64,000 bases of DNA from Gloeocapsopsis dulcis (GCF_032163395.1 NZ_CP119968.1:5172001-5236000); one strand, 5' to 3'. Counted from the stretch's first letter, positions 26,380 to 35,450 are shown. Notes: generated from the letters alone by a model not told the origin. Translations and numbers: made by a program.

Positions 26380-26945
26380 AGATAGGAATTTTCATAGAAA
26401 ACCAGGTAGCTACCGCCTTGGTAAAGACCTAAGTACGTGGGAATGCATAGATAAAGCGGATCGATTCCCGATCCATATTTCCCCGGTTTGTCTGAGTTCC
26501 ACATCCGGTAGGCGGCAACTTGCTGCTTTTTACTCTTAGGTCTTCGCAGATCTAGCGATGTCGCCCGTTCTCCTAAATCATAGATGCGTTCTTCTAGTCG
26601 CAACTGTGCCTGATGAACCCATTTCTCACCTTGATCCAATGGAGGTAGTTCTTGGCGTATTGTCTGTCCGTTAGCATTCTGAAACTCCAGGCTACCATTC
26701 GTTGTAACGACGACTTTCAGCGCAGAACTAGACACAACTGAGCGTTCATCCTTTTCCAATGTTGTCTTTACTTCCGACCACTCTTGATGGACAATTCCAT
26801 AAGGAACAGGGCGTACTCCAGGCTTCCAGTCAATTTGTACTAGATCGGGAGTGAGAAAACAGATTTCTAGTTCGGCTTGCTCAAACACGAAATTTCCTCC
26901 TATTGAAGTTTGCTCAACCTGGAGGAGCTTTCCTGGTGTTGTCAA
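26370..26945 (-). pseudogene. GH31 alpha-glucosidase-type gene, 5' fragment
   Basis: About 190 codons encode the N-terminal beta-sandwich of a glycoside hydrolase family 31 enzyme. Segments are RLEERIYDLGERATSLDLR, AYRMWNSDKPGKYGSGIDPL and the following PTYLGLYQGGSYLVFYENSY. The (beta/alpha)8 catalytic domain is entirely absent. Homology ends after YENSY, and the same frame stops 20-odd codons later inside sequence belonging to the PAP2 fragment. No function is expected. Confidence 0.75.
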
Positions 26946-27192
26946 AGGTTCTGAGATTTTGTCCTTGCTAGACGATCGCGTTGAATTGGATAGATTAGCG
27001 ACCCCAAAAACGGCCGAAACTTAACGAGCCGCAAGTTTAATGATAAGAACTTACCTAAATCCATAAGGCGTAAGTATTGCTTCGTTTATCTTTGGCTAAG
27101 CAATCGCGAACAGCTGGCTGGGACATTGAATTAAGTGTTCATTGAAGCTAGGTCGTAGGTAAGTCTGTTGGAGTACAAATTATTTTGTCAAA

Positions 27193-27695
27193 TTAAAGTA
27201 TGTCACGTTTAGAACGACTTCTTCTTTCTCTTAGCCGTTCTTGATAAGTTGTAAAACTGTGGTCTTGTAGATTGTAGAAGTAAGGCTCAAGAGCATAAGT
27301 GTAGGTCGTCGCACCAATAGCTGCATTTGTAATGGGCGTCGTCATGTAAGGACGATAAACTCCTCTAACTCGCTCTTCGTAATCATTGTCTATCGCTAAA
27401 TCTTCACTGAAGTCTGGCAAGTCTTCTATCTGCTGTTTGGTTAACTGCGGAGCATATACTCTTTTATCTTCATAATCGATATTAGCCATGCTCACTGGCA
27501 GGAACACGTTCTTACCAAGCACCCATAAACCTCAACGATGAAATAACGAAAATTTCCATCCTCATCGACCATGATGTTCTTTACAGAACCAACTTTGTCA
27601 TCCTGGGCGTACACATCAAAGCTTTTGATGTCATAGCCATCAAAAATGTCGTTTTGATAGTCGGGATAATATTCATCAAGTTTGTAAAGAGCCAT
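27193..27695 (-). pseudogene. PRC-barrel domain protein, frameshifted
   Basis: From the ATG at 27695, preceded by GGAG, the frame reads MALYKLDEYYPDYQNDIFDG...DEDGNFRYFIVEV. A shift near 27530 is then needed to continue as GLWVLGKNVFLPVSMANIDY and on to the stop at 27193. The combined product would be about 165 residues and is colinear with the intact PRC-barrel protein at 32723-33163. That protein reads FRYLIIDIGFWVLGKEVLLP across the same point. A 1- or 4-base deletion explains the break. PRC-barrels in cyanobacteria are stress-induced and of unknown mechanism. An island motif lies 70 bp upstream of the start. Confidence 0.75.
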
Positions 27696-27764
27696 GTTTT
27701 TTCTCCAAAATCCTTGACAACTATCAGTCAAATTCAATTGCTATAGCTTGAACATAGAGAAAGA

Positions 27765-27783
27765 TAGTGGAAAAGTCGTGGAG
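27765..27783 (-). promoter_or_regulatory. Island motif copy 3
   Basis: CTCCACGACTTTTCCACTA on the minus strand, an exact consensus match. It is 70 bp upstream of the PRC-barrel start at 27695. Twelve bases after CCACTA comes TTCAAGCTATAGC, identical in sequence and spacing to the copy at 43226. Confidence 0.85.
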
Positions 27784-27804
27784 GAAGAACGAACTTTAAC
27801 TTAG

Positions 27805-27945
27805 GAGCGATCACGGAAAATTGTTGAATTTATAAACTGCCTAGTTTTGCCACTTCCTTGATTAACTGCTCGATGTTTAGATATAGGAATGACTTGCTCA
27901 TAGGCTAACCAAAAATCTGTATAGTAAATTGCGCCCTATTGATGC
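27805..27945 (-). pseudogene. Degenerate IS1-family transposase fragment
   Basis: Minus-strand translation gives AIYYTDFWLAYEQVIPISKH, then RAVNQGSGKTRQFINST. This aligns with the central AYTDFWAAYAAVLPNKRHRA region of the intact IS1 transposases bounding the island. The Glu-containing segment and both ends are lost and a stop lies just upstream. It is an old, divergent copy, independent of the two bounding elements. Confidence 0.6.
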
Positions 27946-28032
27946 ATACTAGACCGTAACTGCTACAATCTACGCACCTTCATAGACTTACATCCTTACA
28001 TGTGTAAAACTACCAATTTTTCGAGGTGTTCT

Positions 28033-28569
28033 CTAGTAAATTCCAGGGATGCTACCTAATACAGAGGAGTTTGCTCGTTCTCCGTCTATTCCCTTTTTAA
28101 TCACGGCGATCGTCCCAGCTGATTCCATTACGATCGCTTCTACCTCTTGTAAAGAGCCAATTCTATTTTCACGCACGGCTGCCAATAATTGTGCTTGCGT
28201 TACCCGTTGCTCTTGCATGGCTTTGCGCAAAAATTGACCTCGAAAATAAAGCAGTGATGGACTTGCTGTAGCCAAATCGTTGAATGCCGATGAGTGAGTA
28301 GTTAGCCACGAAATTAGGTATTGCAAGAAAATTAACGTAAAGAATGCCGTAACACTTTCAGCTAACGATACTCCTTTCGCTGTGATTAATCGTCCAAAAG
28401 TCGAGCCGATCGCGATCGTAATCACAAAATCAAAGGCATTCAATTGAGCTAACGTGCGCTTGCCAGATATCCGCAGCAAGATTAATAAACTAAAATAAGC
28501 TAAGGTTCCGACGACAACGATTCGGATGAGTGGTTCAATCCCTCCATAAAAAAAAATAACATTGTCCAT
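28033..28569 (-). CDS. DUF421 (YetF-like) membrane protein
   Basis: A 178-residue protein. Three N-terminal hydrophobic helices (about 12-34, 42-60 and 66-90) contain the family sequence LRISGKRTLAQLNAFDFVITIAIGS. A soluble C-terminal DUF421 domain follows, with SPSLLYFRGQFLRKAMQEQR and VEAIVMESAGTIAVIKK. YetF-type proteins are found in spore-formers and stress-tolerant bacteria; the biochemical role is unsettled. ATG at 28569 is taken over the upstream TTG. Upstream, at 28593-28606, GAGTCGTGGAATC looks like a half-copy of the island motif, but too little is conserved to call it. Confidence 0.88.
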   Translation of the reverse strand: MDNVIFFYGGIEPLIRIVVVGTLAYFSLLILLRISGKRTLAQLNAFDFVITIAIGSTFGRLITAKGVSLAESVTAFFTLIFLQYLISWLTTHSSAFNDLATASPSLLYFRGQFLRKAMQEQRVTQAQLLAAVRENRIGSLQEVEAIVMESAGTIAVIKKGIDGERANSSVLGSIPGIY

Positions 28570-28656
28570 AATCAATAGCGATAGTTTGTTTAACGTTTTT
28601 GAGTCGTGGAATCAAGCTCTAAAGCATTGGGATAAAAGCTAGACGTTACTATGGGG

Positions 28657-29646
28657 CTATTTAAAGCTGTTGCGTTCAACTAATCCTAAAAGTAGCTTGC
28701 GGCGATGGGTGAGGTCATTGAGAGATCGGGCAAATTCCTCATCACTGACGACTGGAATCCCTGCTTGCCGTAGGGGTGCAAGGTCAGGAGCGGGCGGTAA
28801 ATGATTGGCAGGATAAATGGAAGCGGATGCTAGTGTCTTTAGGTAGGTATGAACTGCTTCTCGTGCTGATTTTAGTAAGGCAGGTGCTGGACGGTATGAC
28901 TCTTGCAGCCCATATTTCAAAATAGTCAACGCATCGTCTAGAATCGCCACTGCAGGGGCACTGTCTTCTTTGGAAGATGCACCATGATAGCGGTGCAATA
29001 CAGGGTAAGCAAGCTGTTGCTCAGTTAGTGTACCAAGCTGTGATATCATAGACATCAATTGCAAATCCAGCCCAAGAAACTCTTTACCATCCCAAACGTT
29101 TAAAATAAACTCTTCAGCAGAATTTCCCAGTCCGGTAATTTGACTAGCCAACGATTGCTTAGTCGTCACGCCTCCAATCACAGATAGTAAAAAACTAACC
29201 ACCATCGTGATTAGAAACATACCGCTGAGACTTGTAAAGGAAGTAGTAATTTCCCAAGCGCCGCGATTGGGATAGAGATCGCCATTGCCCATTGTTGAGA
29301 TGGTGTAGGCAACGAAATAGATGCGATCGGTCAAAGTGCTTGGCTGTGGTTCTGGTGTACGCGTGTAAATTAGCGAAGTTGGATCAGCGCTGAACATCAG
29401 CACCCACCCTGCCCAAAGCAAACTTACCCAAATAAATACTGTCACCGTTTGAATTAACGGACCTGCTAAACTGAGCAAATAATTACGTTTGGTGCGAATC
29501 AGCTTTTGCATCACCCACCAAATCCCATTAGTAATTTGAGCTGTAACGGGACCTGCGCCTCCATCTACCCATAGGGCTGTCCATAGTGCATCGAGGAGCG
29601 ATAAAAGCACCAAGAGCAGTCCGAGAATAAATAGTAGAACATTCAC
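28657..29646 (-). CDS. Two-helix potassium-channel-like protein
   Basis: A 329-residue protein. A hydrophobic N-terminal region (first helix FILGLLLVLLSLLDALW, another near residues 60-85) is followed by a pore loop, ISTMGNGDLYP (near residue 122), and an inner helix MFLITMVVSFLLSVIGG. About 180 soluble, helix-rich residues follow. The filter reads GNG rather than GYG, so selectivity for K+ is uncertain. It opens with GTG at 29646. Second channel-like gene of the island, unrelated in sequence to that at 22612. Likely role in ionic or osmotic response, by context. Confidence 0.82.
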   Translation of the reverse strand: MNVLLFILGLLLVLLSLLDALWTALWVDGGAGPVTAQITNGIWWVMQKLIRTKRNYLLSLAGPLIQTVTVFIWVSLLWAGWVLMFSADPTSLIYTRTPEPQPSTLTDRIYFVAYTISTMGNGDLYPNRGAWEITTSFTSLSGMFLITMVVSFLLSVIGGVTTKQSLASQITGLGNSAEEFILNVWDGKEFLGLDLQLMSMISQLGTLTEQQLAYPVLHRYHGASSKEDSAPAVAILDDALTILKYGLQESYRPAPALLKSAREAVHTYLKTLASASIYPANHLPPAPDLAPLRQAGIPVVSDEEFARSLNDLTHRRKLLLGLVERNSFK

Positions 29647-29968
29647 CGCGATCTCAATGACCCAATATTAAGACTTGATTCGTGTGTAATTTTTCCCAAA
29701 AGTACAATTTACCGAATCTAGCAAAAGATATAAACCTGGAATGCCAGAGCCTTTGGAATGTCGTCTTTGCATGATTCATGTGTTTAAATTCAATTGGGGT
29801 TTCTGAGCTTGATATTCAAAGTTGTAGCCAATCAATTGCTATTTCTTGATGTGGCGATCGCAATGTCGATATTTGCTCTCAAAAAAGGTGTAATATTTTT
29901 AAGCCAGTTTTGCCCGTCGCAGCGATATCACTTTAACTTTAGTAGATATAATTCACTGTCGAAAGCCT
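29647..29968. other. 322-bp intergenic region
   Basis: No gene, motif copy or clear hairpin recognised. A plus-strand open frame crosses it into the DUF305 gene but has no family-like sequence. Confidence 0.4.
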
Positions 29969-30424
29969 TCACTGCATTAGCGCTTTCATCACTCGTATCT
30001 CCCGCTCCTGTGTTGCAACAATCTCCTCGCACAGTTGCTGGATGCGTTGGTCTGTGATAGAAGCCTGCTCGCACACGAGAATTGCCGCAGCATGATGTGG
30101 AATCATCGAACGCAAGAACTGCTGGTTTCCTACTCCCGCTTGCGTTCGGACAAGCATCCAGAATAGCCCAATTAGCGCCGCTCCTACGAAAAGAAGCACG
30201 ATATTCACCTGCTTGTTTTGATACATCATCGATCCCATCGCCGTGAGCATGATAATCAGCATTGGCGCTACCATTAGTCCTGCCATATATATCTGGTTGA
30301 GACTAAAAAACAGATTGCTCAACACATTAACCCGCGAAAGCATGATGATAGCCATGACAATGTAAGAGATCGACAGCGCAATGAATAAGCGGATATAAGG
30401 CTTCATGTCAGATTTAGATTTCAT
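29969..30424 (-). CDS. DUF305 family membrane-anchored protein
   Basis: A 151-residue protein with three hydrophobic helices in the first 95 residues (around 10-28, 46-62 and 75-92) and a C-terminal DUF305 half-domain. The hallmark is MIPHHAAAILVCEQA (His pair near residue 110) followed by CEEIVATQEREIRVMKALM. DUF305 proteins are ferritin-like helical bundles, often found with copper or other metal resistance genes. Only one HH motif is present. Context gives no metal-resistance partner. ATG at 30424; a second ATG at 30406 is possible. Confidence 0.85.
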   Translation of the reverse strand: MKSKSDMKPYIRLFIALSISYIVMAIIMLSRVNVLSNLFFSLNQIYMAGLMVAPMLIIMLTAMGSMMYQNKQVNIVLLFVGAALIGLFWMLVRTQAGVGNQQFLRSMIPHHAAAILVCEQASITDQRIQQLCEEIVATQEREIRVMKALMQ

Positions 30425-30918
30425 ATTGAATTTTCCCAGTTAGGCAAGATTGATAGGTAAAAATAACATTCGACATTCGGAATAAAGCGCGAACTGCGAC
30501 TCATAAAACTTGCGATCATCCAACAGATCTGAGCGCAATCGCGACAAAGACGAGCGCATTCTGGCATCGAGCCTAAACACTAATCAGCGCAGTGTTCGCA
30601 TTCATACGCGCAGTGAATCGCTGCGTCAATACTGGTTTGATATTGTTGATGAGGCAGATAAATCTTCCTTATCAAATGCTTACTTTGTAAGTCTATAAAT
30701 TGGAAATGTCTTATATCTCTGCCCAATGAAGTAACCGCAATTTCTAGCTGCAATCTTAATTTTTATAAGTTAATACACCATAACTTTATTTCTTTATTTT
30801 TAAACGTAAAAACAAATATAAATACATAAATGCGTAGAGATATACGTTTGTATCAGCTACGCTAATTCAATTTATGTATTTAGCAGTCAGTTATTCTAAA
30901 TGACTACTCAAATCAAAC
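30425..30918. other. 494-bp intergenic region with a weak small ORF
   Basis: A plus-strand 62-codon frame (30510-30698; charged, RSSNRSERNRDKDERILASS at its start) is the only open frame; I cannot support it as a gene. The rest, from 30700, is very AT-rich and carries no motif copy. Confidence 0.35.
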
Positions 30919-31734
30919 CTATTTAGCAGCGCTGGGAATTGCTGACGGATAAATAGATTGGACAACAAGCACGGGCTTTTGACTGTATTCTGCTTCTAGT
31001 TTTCTTTGCAGATCTAAATCCCAAGTCAAGTCGTATTCTCTTTCTAAGTCAGCCACAACAAACGAGCGGAGTACACCTGTTACAGCAACCGTCTCGTTCT
31101 GTTCAGTTGGCACATTGGTTGTTTTCGGATCTGCCACTAATACCAACAGATCATTGGCACCAAATAACTGATCTTCATCAAGCGTGAATGTAGTAGGGCT
31201 AAGTATGTTTTCAACTTCACCTGTCACAGCTAGAGTGCGTCCGTAGTATTGATTTGGATTTGAAGTAATTTCACCTGGTTCGGGTGCAGGAGCAATCGAC
31301 TGAGCAATAATTGCAGGCTTGCCCTCGTATTCTACATATAAGTTTGGCTCCAAGTCTAGAAAATCGTAATCTCTGTTGATATCAGCCACTACAAAGTTAC
31401 GTACCTGACCTGTTACTTGAACTTCTGTGTCATCAGTAGGAAGAACGACGGGCTGTCCTGAAGCATTTACAACCAAAATTGGTTCACTACCAAAAAACTC
31501 TTCATCGCTAACGGTGAAGGTATTTGCACCAATTTTTTCTACAGGTTCGCTTCTGATTGTCACAGTTTTACCAATCAGTTCAGCAGTATTATCAGTAACT
31601 TCCTCTGTCGTTACGTTTCCTGGTGAAGCTGCTGGTCTATTTGCTTCGAGTTGATTAGTGCAAGCGGGAAGAACAACCGCTGCTAGTGCTAAGGCAGCGA
31701 TCGCGCCTTTAGTATTCCACATTTTCTTTAACAT
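30919..31734 (-). CDS. Lipoprotein with two tandem OB-like repeats
   Basis: A 271-residue secreted protein with a lipobox (VVLPAC, Cys near residue 25). Two similar units follow (about 50-150 and 155-260). Each has the order LIGKTVTIRSEPVEKIGANTF / YYGRTLAVTGEVENILSPTT, then a xFTxxxxxxFG step, a VTGxxRxFVVADxxRxYD block and a VEYExKPxxxxQSI end. The unit looks like a small beta-barrel of the OB or BOF kind; that is inference. Presumably anchored to the outer leaf of the inner membrane or in the periplasm. It lies in a run of same-strand genes for extracytoplasmic proteins. Confidence 0.7.
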   Translation of the reverse strand: MLKKMWNTKGAIAALALAAVVLPACTNQLEANRPAASPGNVTTEEVTDNTAELIGKTVTIRSEPVEKIGANTFTVSDEEFFGSEPILVVNASGQPVVLPTDDTEVQVTGQVRNFVVADINRDYDFLDLEPNLYVEYEGKPAIIAQSIAPAPEPGEITSNPNQYYGRTLAVTGEVENILSPTTFTLDEDQLFGANDLLVLVADPKTTNVPTEQNETVAVTGVLRSFVVADLEREYDLTWDLDLQRKLEAEYSQKPVLVVQSIYPSAIPSAAK

Positions 31735-31818
31735 TGAAAAATCTCCTTAAACCTTCGCAGTAAGTCAAAATATCTAAACGGATTGTTGTCAGGTGCTAAG
31801 TAACCTTATTAGAGTTAT

Positions 31819-32628
31819 TTAGTTCAAAAACACTTGACCATCTTGTTGAATTCTCAAAACACCCTGGTTGCGATCGCGGGGGTTGGCATCTTCATCTAAC
31901 CCTACTTCTAACACTCCATCTTCTGACACGGACAGAGGTATAACTTCTACAAAGCCATCGTCTTGGCGCGTAAAAGTTACAGTTACAGGTACGGGCAGGT
32001 TTTGCAGTACAGTTTCTTCTCCACCTGGTAGAACTCGGCGCTGAGTGTACCCAACCGCCTCATAAGTGAGGATAGCGTTGGTATTATTCTTTAGTCTTAC
32101 GCTCACGTTGCCATTCGTGGGCATAACTTTAGCAACTGCCTGAGAGCGATTTTCTGGCAAAGGTGGCGTGACAGGTGGATTTGTCTGGTCGCGCAGTCCT
32201 GGAGAATAGTAAGGAGCTGCTGATGTAGCTCCAGGGCGGGCTGCTTGAGTCTCGCCTGGAGCAAGTGCGGGTGTAGTGGGTGCGTCAGCAGGAACGATGC
32301 GATCTGGTGTTAGGTTTGCTCCTGGTAAACCTGGAGATCTTTCACCAGCAACAGTATCACCTGCTTGTTGGTCGCTTGCGGTAATGGGAGCAGTTGTGCT
32401 GGGCACAGCCATGGTTTGTCGAGTAGCTTCGTTAGGTGGACAACCTTGAGGTACCAAATTTCTACTATTAAAGGGTTCTTCATAGTAAATGCGGGGGCAA
32501 GGGTTAAGTACCTGAGAAGACTGTGCCGATGCCACCAAGGGAATAGCTGGTATACCAATCATTAAGCTACTAAAAACGGTTCCTATTAGCCCAGTTTTTG
32601 TTGGTTGAATTCTGTTTTTTTTATACAT
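31819..32628 (-). CDS. Secreted hypothetical protein, Pro-rich middle and beta C-terminus
   Basis: A 269-residue protein with a signal peptide (VFSSLMIGIPAIPLVASA, cleavage near residue 35). A long Pro/Ala/Thr-rich linker follows (about 70-165). The C-terminal ordered region contains NVSVRLKNNTNAILTYEAVG, LPGGEETVLQNLPVPVTVTF and RNQGVLRIQQDGQVFLN. The last part looks like a small beta-sandwich domain. I recognise similar proteins in cyanobacteria but no function. Same strand as, and upstream of, the OB-repeat lipoprotein (84 bp gap), so possibly cotranscribed. Confidence 0.65.
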   Translation of the reverse strand: MYKKNRIQPTKTGLIGTVFSSLMIGIPAIPLVASAQSSQVLNPCPRIYYEEPFNSRNLVPQGCPPNEATRQTMAVPSTTAPITASDQQAGDTVAGERSPGLPGANLTPDRIVPADAPTTPALAPGETQAARPGATSAAPYYSPGLRDQTNPPVTPPLPENRSQAVAKVMPTNGNVSVRLKNNTNAILTYEAVGYTQRRVLPGGEETVLQNLPVPVTVTFTRQDDGFVEVIPLSVSEDGVLEVGLDEDANPRDRNQGVLRIQQDGQVFLN

Positions 32629-32722
32629 CTATAACTCCTTTTAAAAGTTTTTTAGTTTTATTCGTCTACCTTCTGCTTTAGCTAAAAGAGGCGATCGCGT
32701 CTGCTGCTTTCTAACGAAACAC

Positions 32723-33163
32723 TTATGATGGTTCATTTAATGTTGCAGTAGTATTAAGTAGCATTGGGTCGATAGGTGCTACTGGTGCTGGTTGTATTGA
32801 AGGATTACTATTTGCAGGTTGATAAGCATTATTGACACGAACTTCGTAGTCGCGATCAAGCTTCAAATCGTCGTTAAATTCAGGTAAATTTTTTGCTTGC
32901 TTTTTTGTTAAATCTGCAACATCTACTCTTCTTTCTGTCGTCCTAACTTGCGCTATTTCTATTGGTAGTAAAACTTCTTTTCCTAAAACCCAAAAGCCGA
33001 TATCAATAATCAAGTATCGAAACTTTTTCGTTTCCTCATCCACTAAAATTTCTTTGACTATACCAACTTTTTCATCTTTATTTGTATATATAGTAAATCC
33101 AATAATGCTACTACCTTCCGCTGCCATGTGCGGATAAACATCTGTCAGTTTCACTAAAGCCAT
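32723..33163 (-). CDS. PRC-barrel domain protein
   Basis: A 146-residue protein with a PRC-barrel of about 75 residues (LVKLTDVYPHMAAEGSSIIG to GFWVLGKEVLLPIEIAQVRT), then LTKKQAKNLPEFNDDLKLDR and a Pro-rich tail. PRC-barrels bind partners or small ligands in contexts from RNA maturation to photosynthesis. The cyanobacterial short type, with the KLxxVYP start, is associated with stress or desiccation islands. The function of this one is unknown. It is the intact paralogue of the frameshifted gene at 27193. An island motif lies 261 bp upstream. Confidence 0.87.
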   Translation of the reverse strand: MALVKLTDVYPHMAAEGSSIIGFTIYTNKDEKVGIVKEILVDEETKKFRYLIIDIGFWVLGKEVLLPIEIAQVRTTERRVDVADLTKKQAKNLPEFNDDLKLDRDYEVRVNNAYQPANSNPSIQPAPVAPIDPMLLNTTATLNEPS

Positions 33164-33423
33164 GTTCTTACCTTCCTTTTTTTCTCTATCCAGGTAGTGC
33201 CCATTGGCGTGATGAGAGACTAAACGTAGAAACTATCATTAACCTTCCCTCAACATGAAAAAGCCTGCTATAGAGATTATTGTTTGTAATTCGGGGTGAT
33301 TATTTTTGGAATTAAAGAGACAAGTTTGAGTACTCAATTTGGGAGCGCGAATGTAGATTCAATTGTTAAAACTAGGGTAGAATTCAATTACTGTGAACAA
33401 ACTATTCTTAGGCTAAATTTAAA

Positions 33424-33442
33424 TAGTGGAAAACTCGTGGAA
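33424..33442 (-). promoter_or_regulatory. Island motif copy 4
   Basis: TTCCACGAGTTTTCCACTA on the minus strand, differing from the consensus only in its first base. It points toward the PRC-barrel gene at 32723-33163. The surrounding 372 bp (33164-33535) contain no other feature. Confidence 0.8.
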
Positions 33443-33535
33443 ATCTTTTACTTTTTACTAAATCTGTGGCTTAAGGCATAGTTAGATCATGTTAACTTGA
33501 GTAGCGCTGAGGTAAGATTATCTTAAGACAAATTG

Positions 33536-34102
33536 TTAATCTATCCATTCTAGTAGTCCTAAAGAAGTAAGACTACCAACGAGGTGAGTACCAATTAAGT
33601 TGACATTCGCTAAAACAACAAGAATATCTAGCGAACGAATCACATTTTCACGCTGATAAACTGCAACACCTTGCGGTTCAGCTAGTGCTTTTGATAGCAG
33701 GGCGATTGCGCTGACTTCAGATGTTATAAAGGCTAACAACATTCCGACAAAACTGACAATTAAGCCAATTTTTAAAGCTTGAATGACTTCTTCTTTTTTA
33801 GGATGTAGTTCGCGTTCAGGTAACTGTAAGCGTCTGGCTAAATCTCGACCTCTAAATGTCCAAAATATCCTAAAGCAAGCAAGTATCATGCCAACGATGG
33901 CTAGAAAAATACTTAAACCAATAGCTGCATTGTCTGTTGCTACGCTGAGGCTGCGGCTAAAAACCGCAAATGTTAAAGCAATACCAGAAGTACTAGCCAG
34001 CGCCAACTGCATCCAGAAGCTAAACCGACTAACAACGCGAAAAGCCGCCGCAAATCGTTGTTTCGTTGGCATTGGCAGAGAATTTTGGATCAGCTCAGAC
34101 AT
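33536..34102 (-). CDS. DUF3611 family membrane protein
   Basis: A 188-residue protein with four hydrophobic helices (about 28-50, 60-80, 110-130 and 155-180). The pattern ...FRVVSRFSFWMQLALASTSG, then FRIFWTFRGRDLARRLQ and IGTHLVGSLTSLGLLEW, is that of DUF3611. The family is confined to cyanobacteria and plastids and its function is unknown. Located in the same-strand run between HtrA and the PRC-barrel gene. It has no motif copy of its own and may be read from the htrA promoter 1.3 kb upstream. Confidence 0.88.
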   Translation of the reverse strand: MSELIQNSLPMPTKQRFAAAFRVVSRFSFWMQLALASTSGIALTFAVFSRSLSVATDNAAIGLSIFLAIVGMILACFRIFWTFRGRDLARRLQLPERELHPKKEEVIQALKIGLIVSFVGMLLAFITSEVSAIALLSKALAEPQGVAVYQRENVIRSLDILVVLANVNLIGTHLVGSLTSLGLLEWID

Positions 34103-34199
34103 GATTTTCTCCTACAAGGGTAAGCCCATTTTTCCTAACAAGTTCTCAAAAGAAATAATCGACTAGAAGTTGAGCTAATGCTCCATAAGCAAAGATTTC

Positions 34200-35366
34200 T
34201 TATCTGGAAGCAGTTGGTAACTGTTCTGGTTGCAAAGTTAGTTCTTGAGGCAAGCCATTACGGTTGACTGTAATTTGTAATGTCTTACCTAAATCTGTTG
34301 CTTCTACAGAGTCTTGTACTTGGTCAGCATTTTGAATTTCTACTCCATTGATTTGAGTAATAATGTCACCTGGACGTAGACCAGCACGGGCTGCTGGCGA
34401 GTTGGGAGCAACTTCGACTATTAAAACTCCCTGTTCTCGTTCGACTTTAAAACCAAGGTTACTCTGATTAATTTCCTGTTGGATTTCCGGTGTCAGTTCA
34501 ATCAGTCGCACGCCTATGTATGGGTGTTCGACTCGACCTGTTGTAATTAACTGATTTGCAATTCTTTGTGCAGTATTAACCGGAATGGCAAAGCCTAAAC
34601 CTTGCGCTCCACCAATAATAGCAGTGTTCACTCCTACAACTTCGCCTTGAGCATTGAGCAAAGGTCCACCAGAATTACCAGGATTAATTGCTGTATCAGT
34701 TTGCAGAAAATCAAGTCGCTTGTCGTTAACACCGATATCTGAGCCACTTCGTCCTATGGCGCTGATAATTCCTTGAGTCACGGTATTATTTAGACCTAGA
34801 GGATTACCAATTGCGATCGCCCATTGTCCGACAACAATATTGTCAGAATCAGCTAGCTCAACTACAGGTAAGTTTGCCCCCTCGACATCAATAACTGCTA
34901 CATCTGTTACTGGATCTGCACCTAAAACTTTTCCAGCAAAACGCCGCCCATCTCTTAACACAACTGATACTTCATCGGCATCTTCTACTACATGGGCATT
35001 AGTGAGAATGTGACCATCTTGGCTAATAATAAATCCGGAACCAATACCTTGTTGAACCCGCTGTTCTGGTGGAAACAGTTCTTCACCAAAAAATCGCTCA
35101 ATTAGCGGGTTACTAGCAGCAGGTACTTCAACTGTACGGGTAGCATTAATTCTCACAACTGCTGATCCTACTTCTTGGACAACCTCAGTAACAAAGTTGG
35201 CATTGTTCTGCAAATTAGCTACTGGTTGAGTAGGTAAAGGTTGGACTTGGGTATCTCTTCCTAAAGAGTCGCATCCAGCACTACCAATTATGAGTATTCC
35301 TAAATATAATGCTGGTTGTTTGGAAATTTGCTTGATTGTCTCCCCACGCAATTTTTTCAACTCCAT
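34200..35366 (-). CDS. HtrA/Deg family serine protease (HhoA/HhoB type)
   Basis: A 388-residue trypsin-like periplasmic protease with one PDZ domain. The catalytic triad appears as TNAHVV (His, near residue 120), DVAVIDV (Asp, near 150) and GNSGGPLL (Ser, near 230). The PDZ region spans about 285-380 (VAPNSPAARAGLRPGDIITQ). The N-terminal hydrophobic segment ends in IGSAGC, a good lipobox, so this member seems to be a lipoprotein. HhoA/HhoB/HtrA proteins degrade damaged proteins at the cell envelope during heat and light stress. Because three paralogues exist in most cyanobacteria I do not pick a symbol. A motif copy lies 85 bp upstream. Confidence 0.92.
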   Translation of the reverse strand: MELKKLRGETIKQISKQPALYLGILIIGSAGCDSLGRDTQVQPLPTQPVANLQNNANFVTEVVQEVGSAVVRINATRTVEVPAASNPLIERFFGEELFPPEQRVQQGIGSGFIISQDGHILTNAHVVEDADEVSVVLRDGRRFAGKVLGADPVTDVAVIDVEGANLPVVELADSDNIVVGQWAIAIGNPLGLNNTVTQGIISAIGRSGSDIGVNDKRLDFLQTDTAINPGNSGGPLLNAQGEVVGVNTAIIGGAQGLGFAIPVNTAQRIANQLITTGRVEHPYIGVRLIELTPEIQQEINQSNLGFKVEREQGVLIVEVAPNSPAARAGLRPGDIITQINGVEIQNADQVQDSVEATDLGKTLQITVNRNGLPQELTLQPEQLPTASR

Positions 35367-35450
35367 AACTGAAAGCCTACTGGTTCTGAAAAGCTTTAAC
35401 TAACTCTAGAACTACTAAGGCAGTGCTAACTTGATAACTTTAGACCGCAA

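Noticed and set aside
28593-28606. GAGTCGTGGAATC upstream of the DUF421 gene as a ninth motif copy
   Set aside because: Only one half-site is present, and the TTTTCCACTA part is missing.
29794-30057. 87-codon plus-strand frame upstream of and overlapping DUF305
   Set aside because: Runs into the DUF305 gene on the opposite strand; its second half is antisense sequence.
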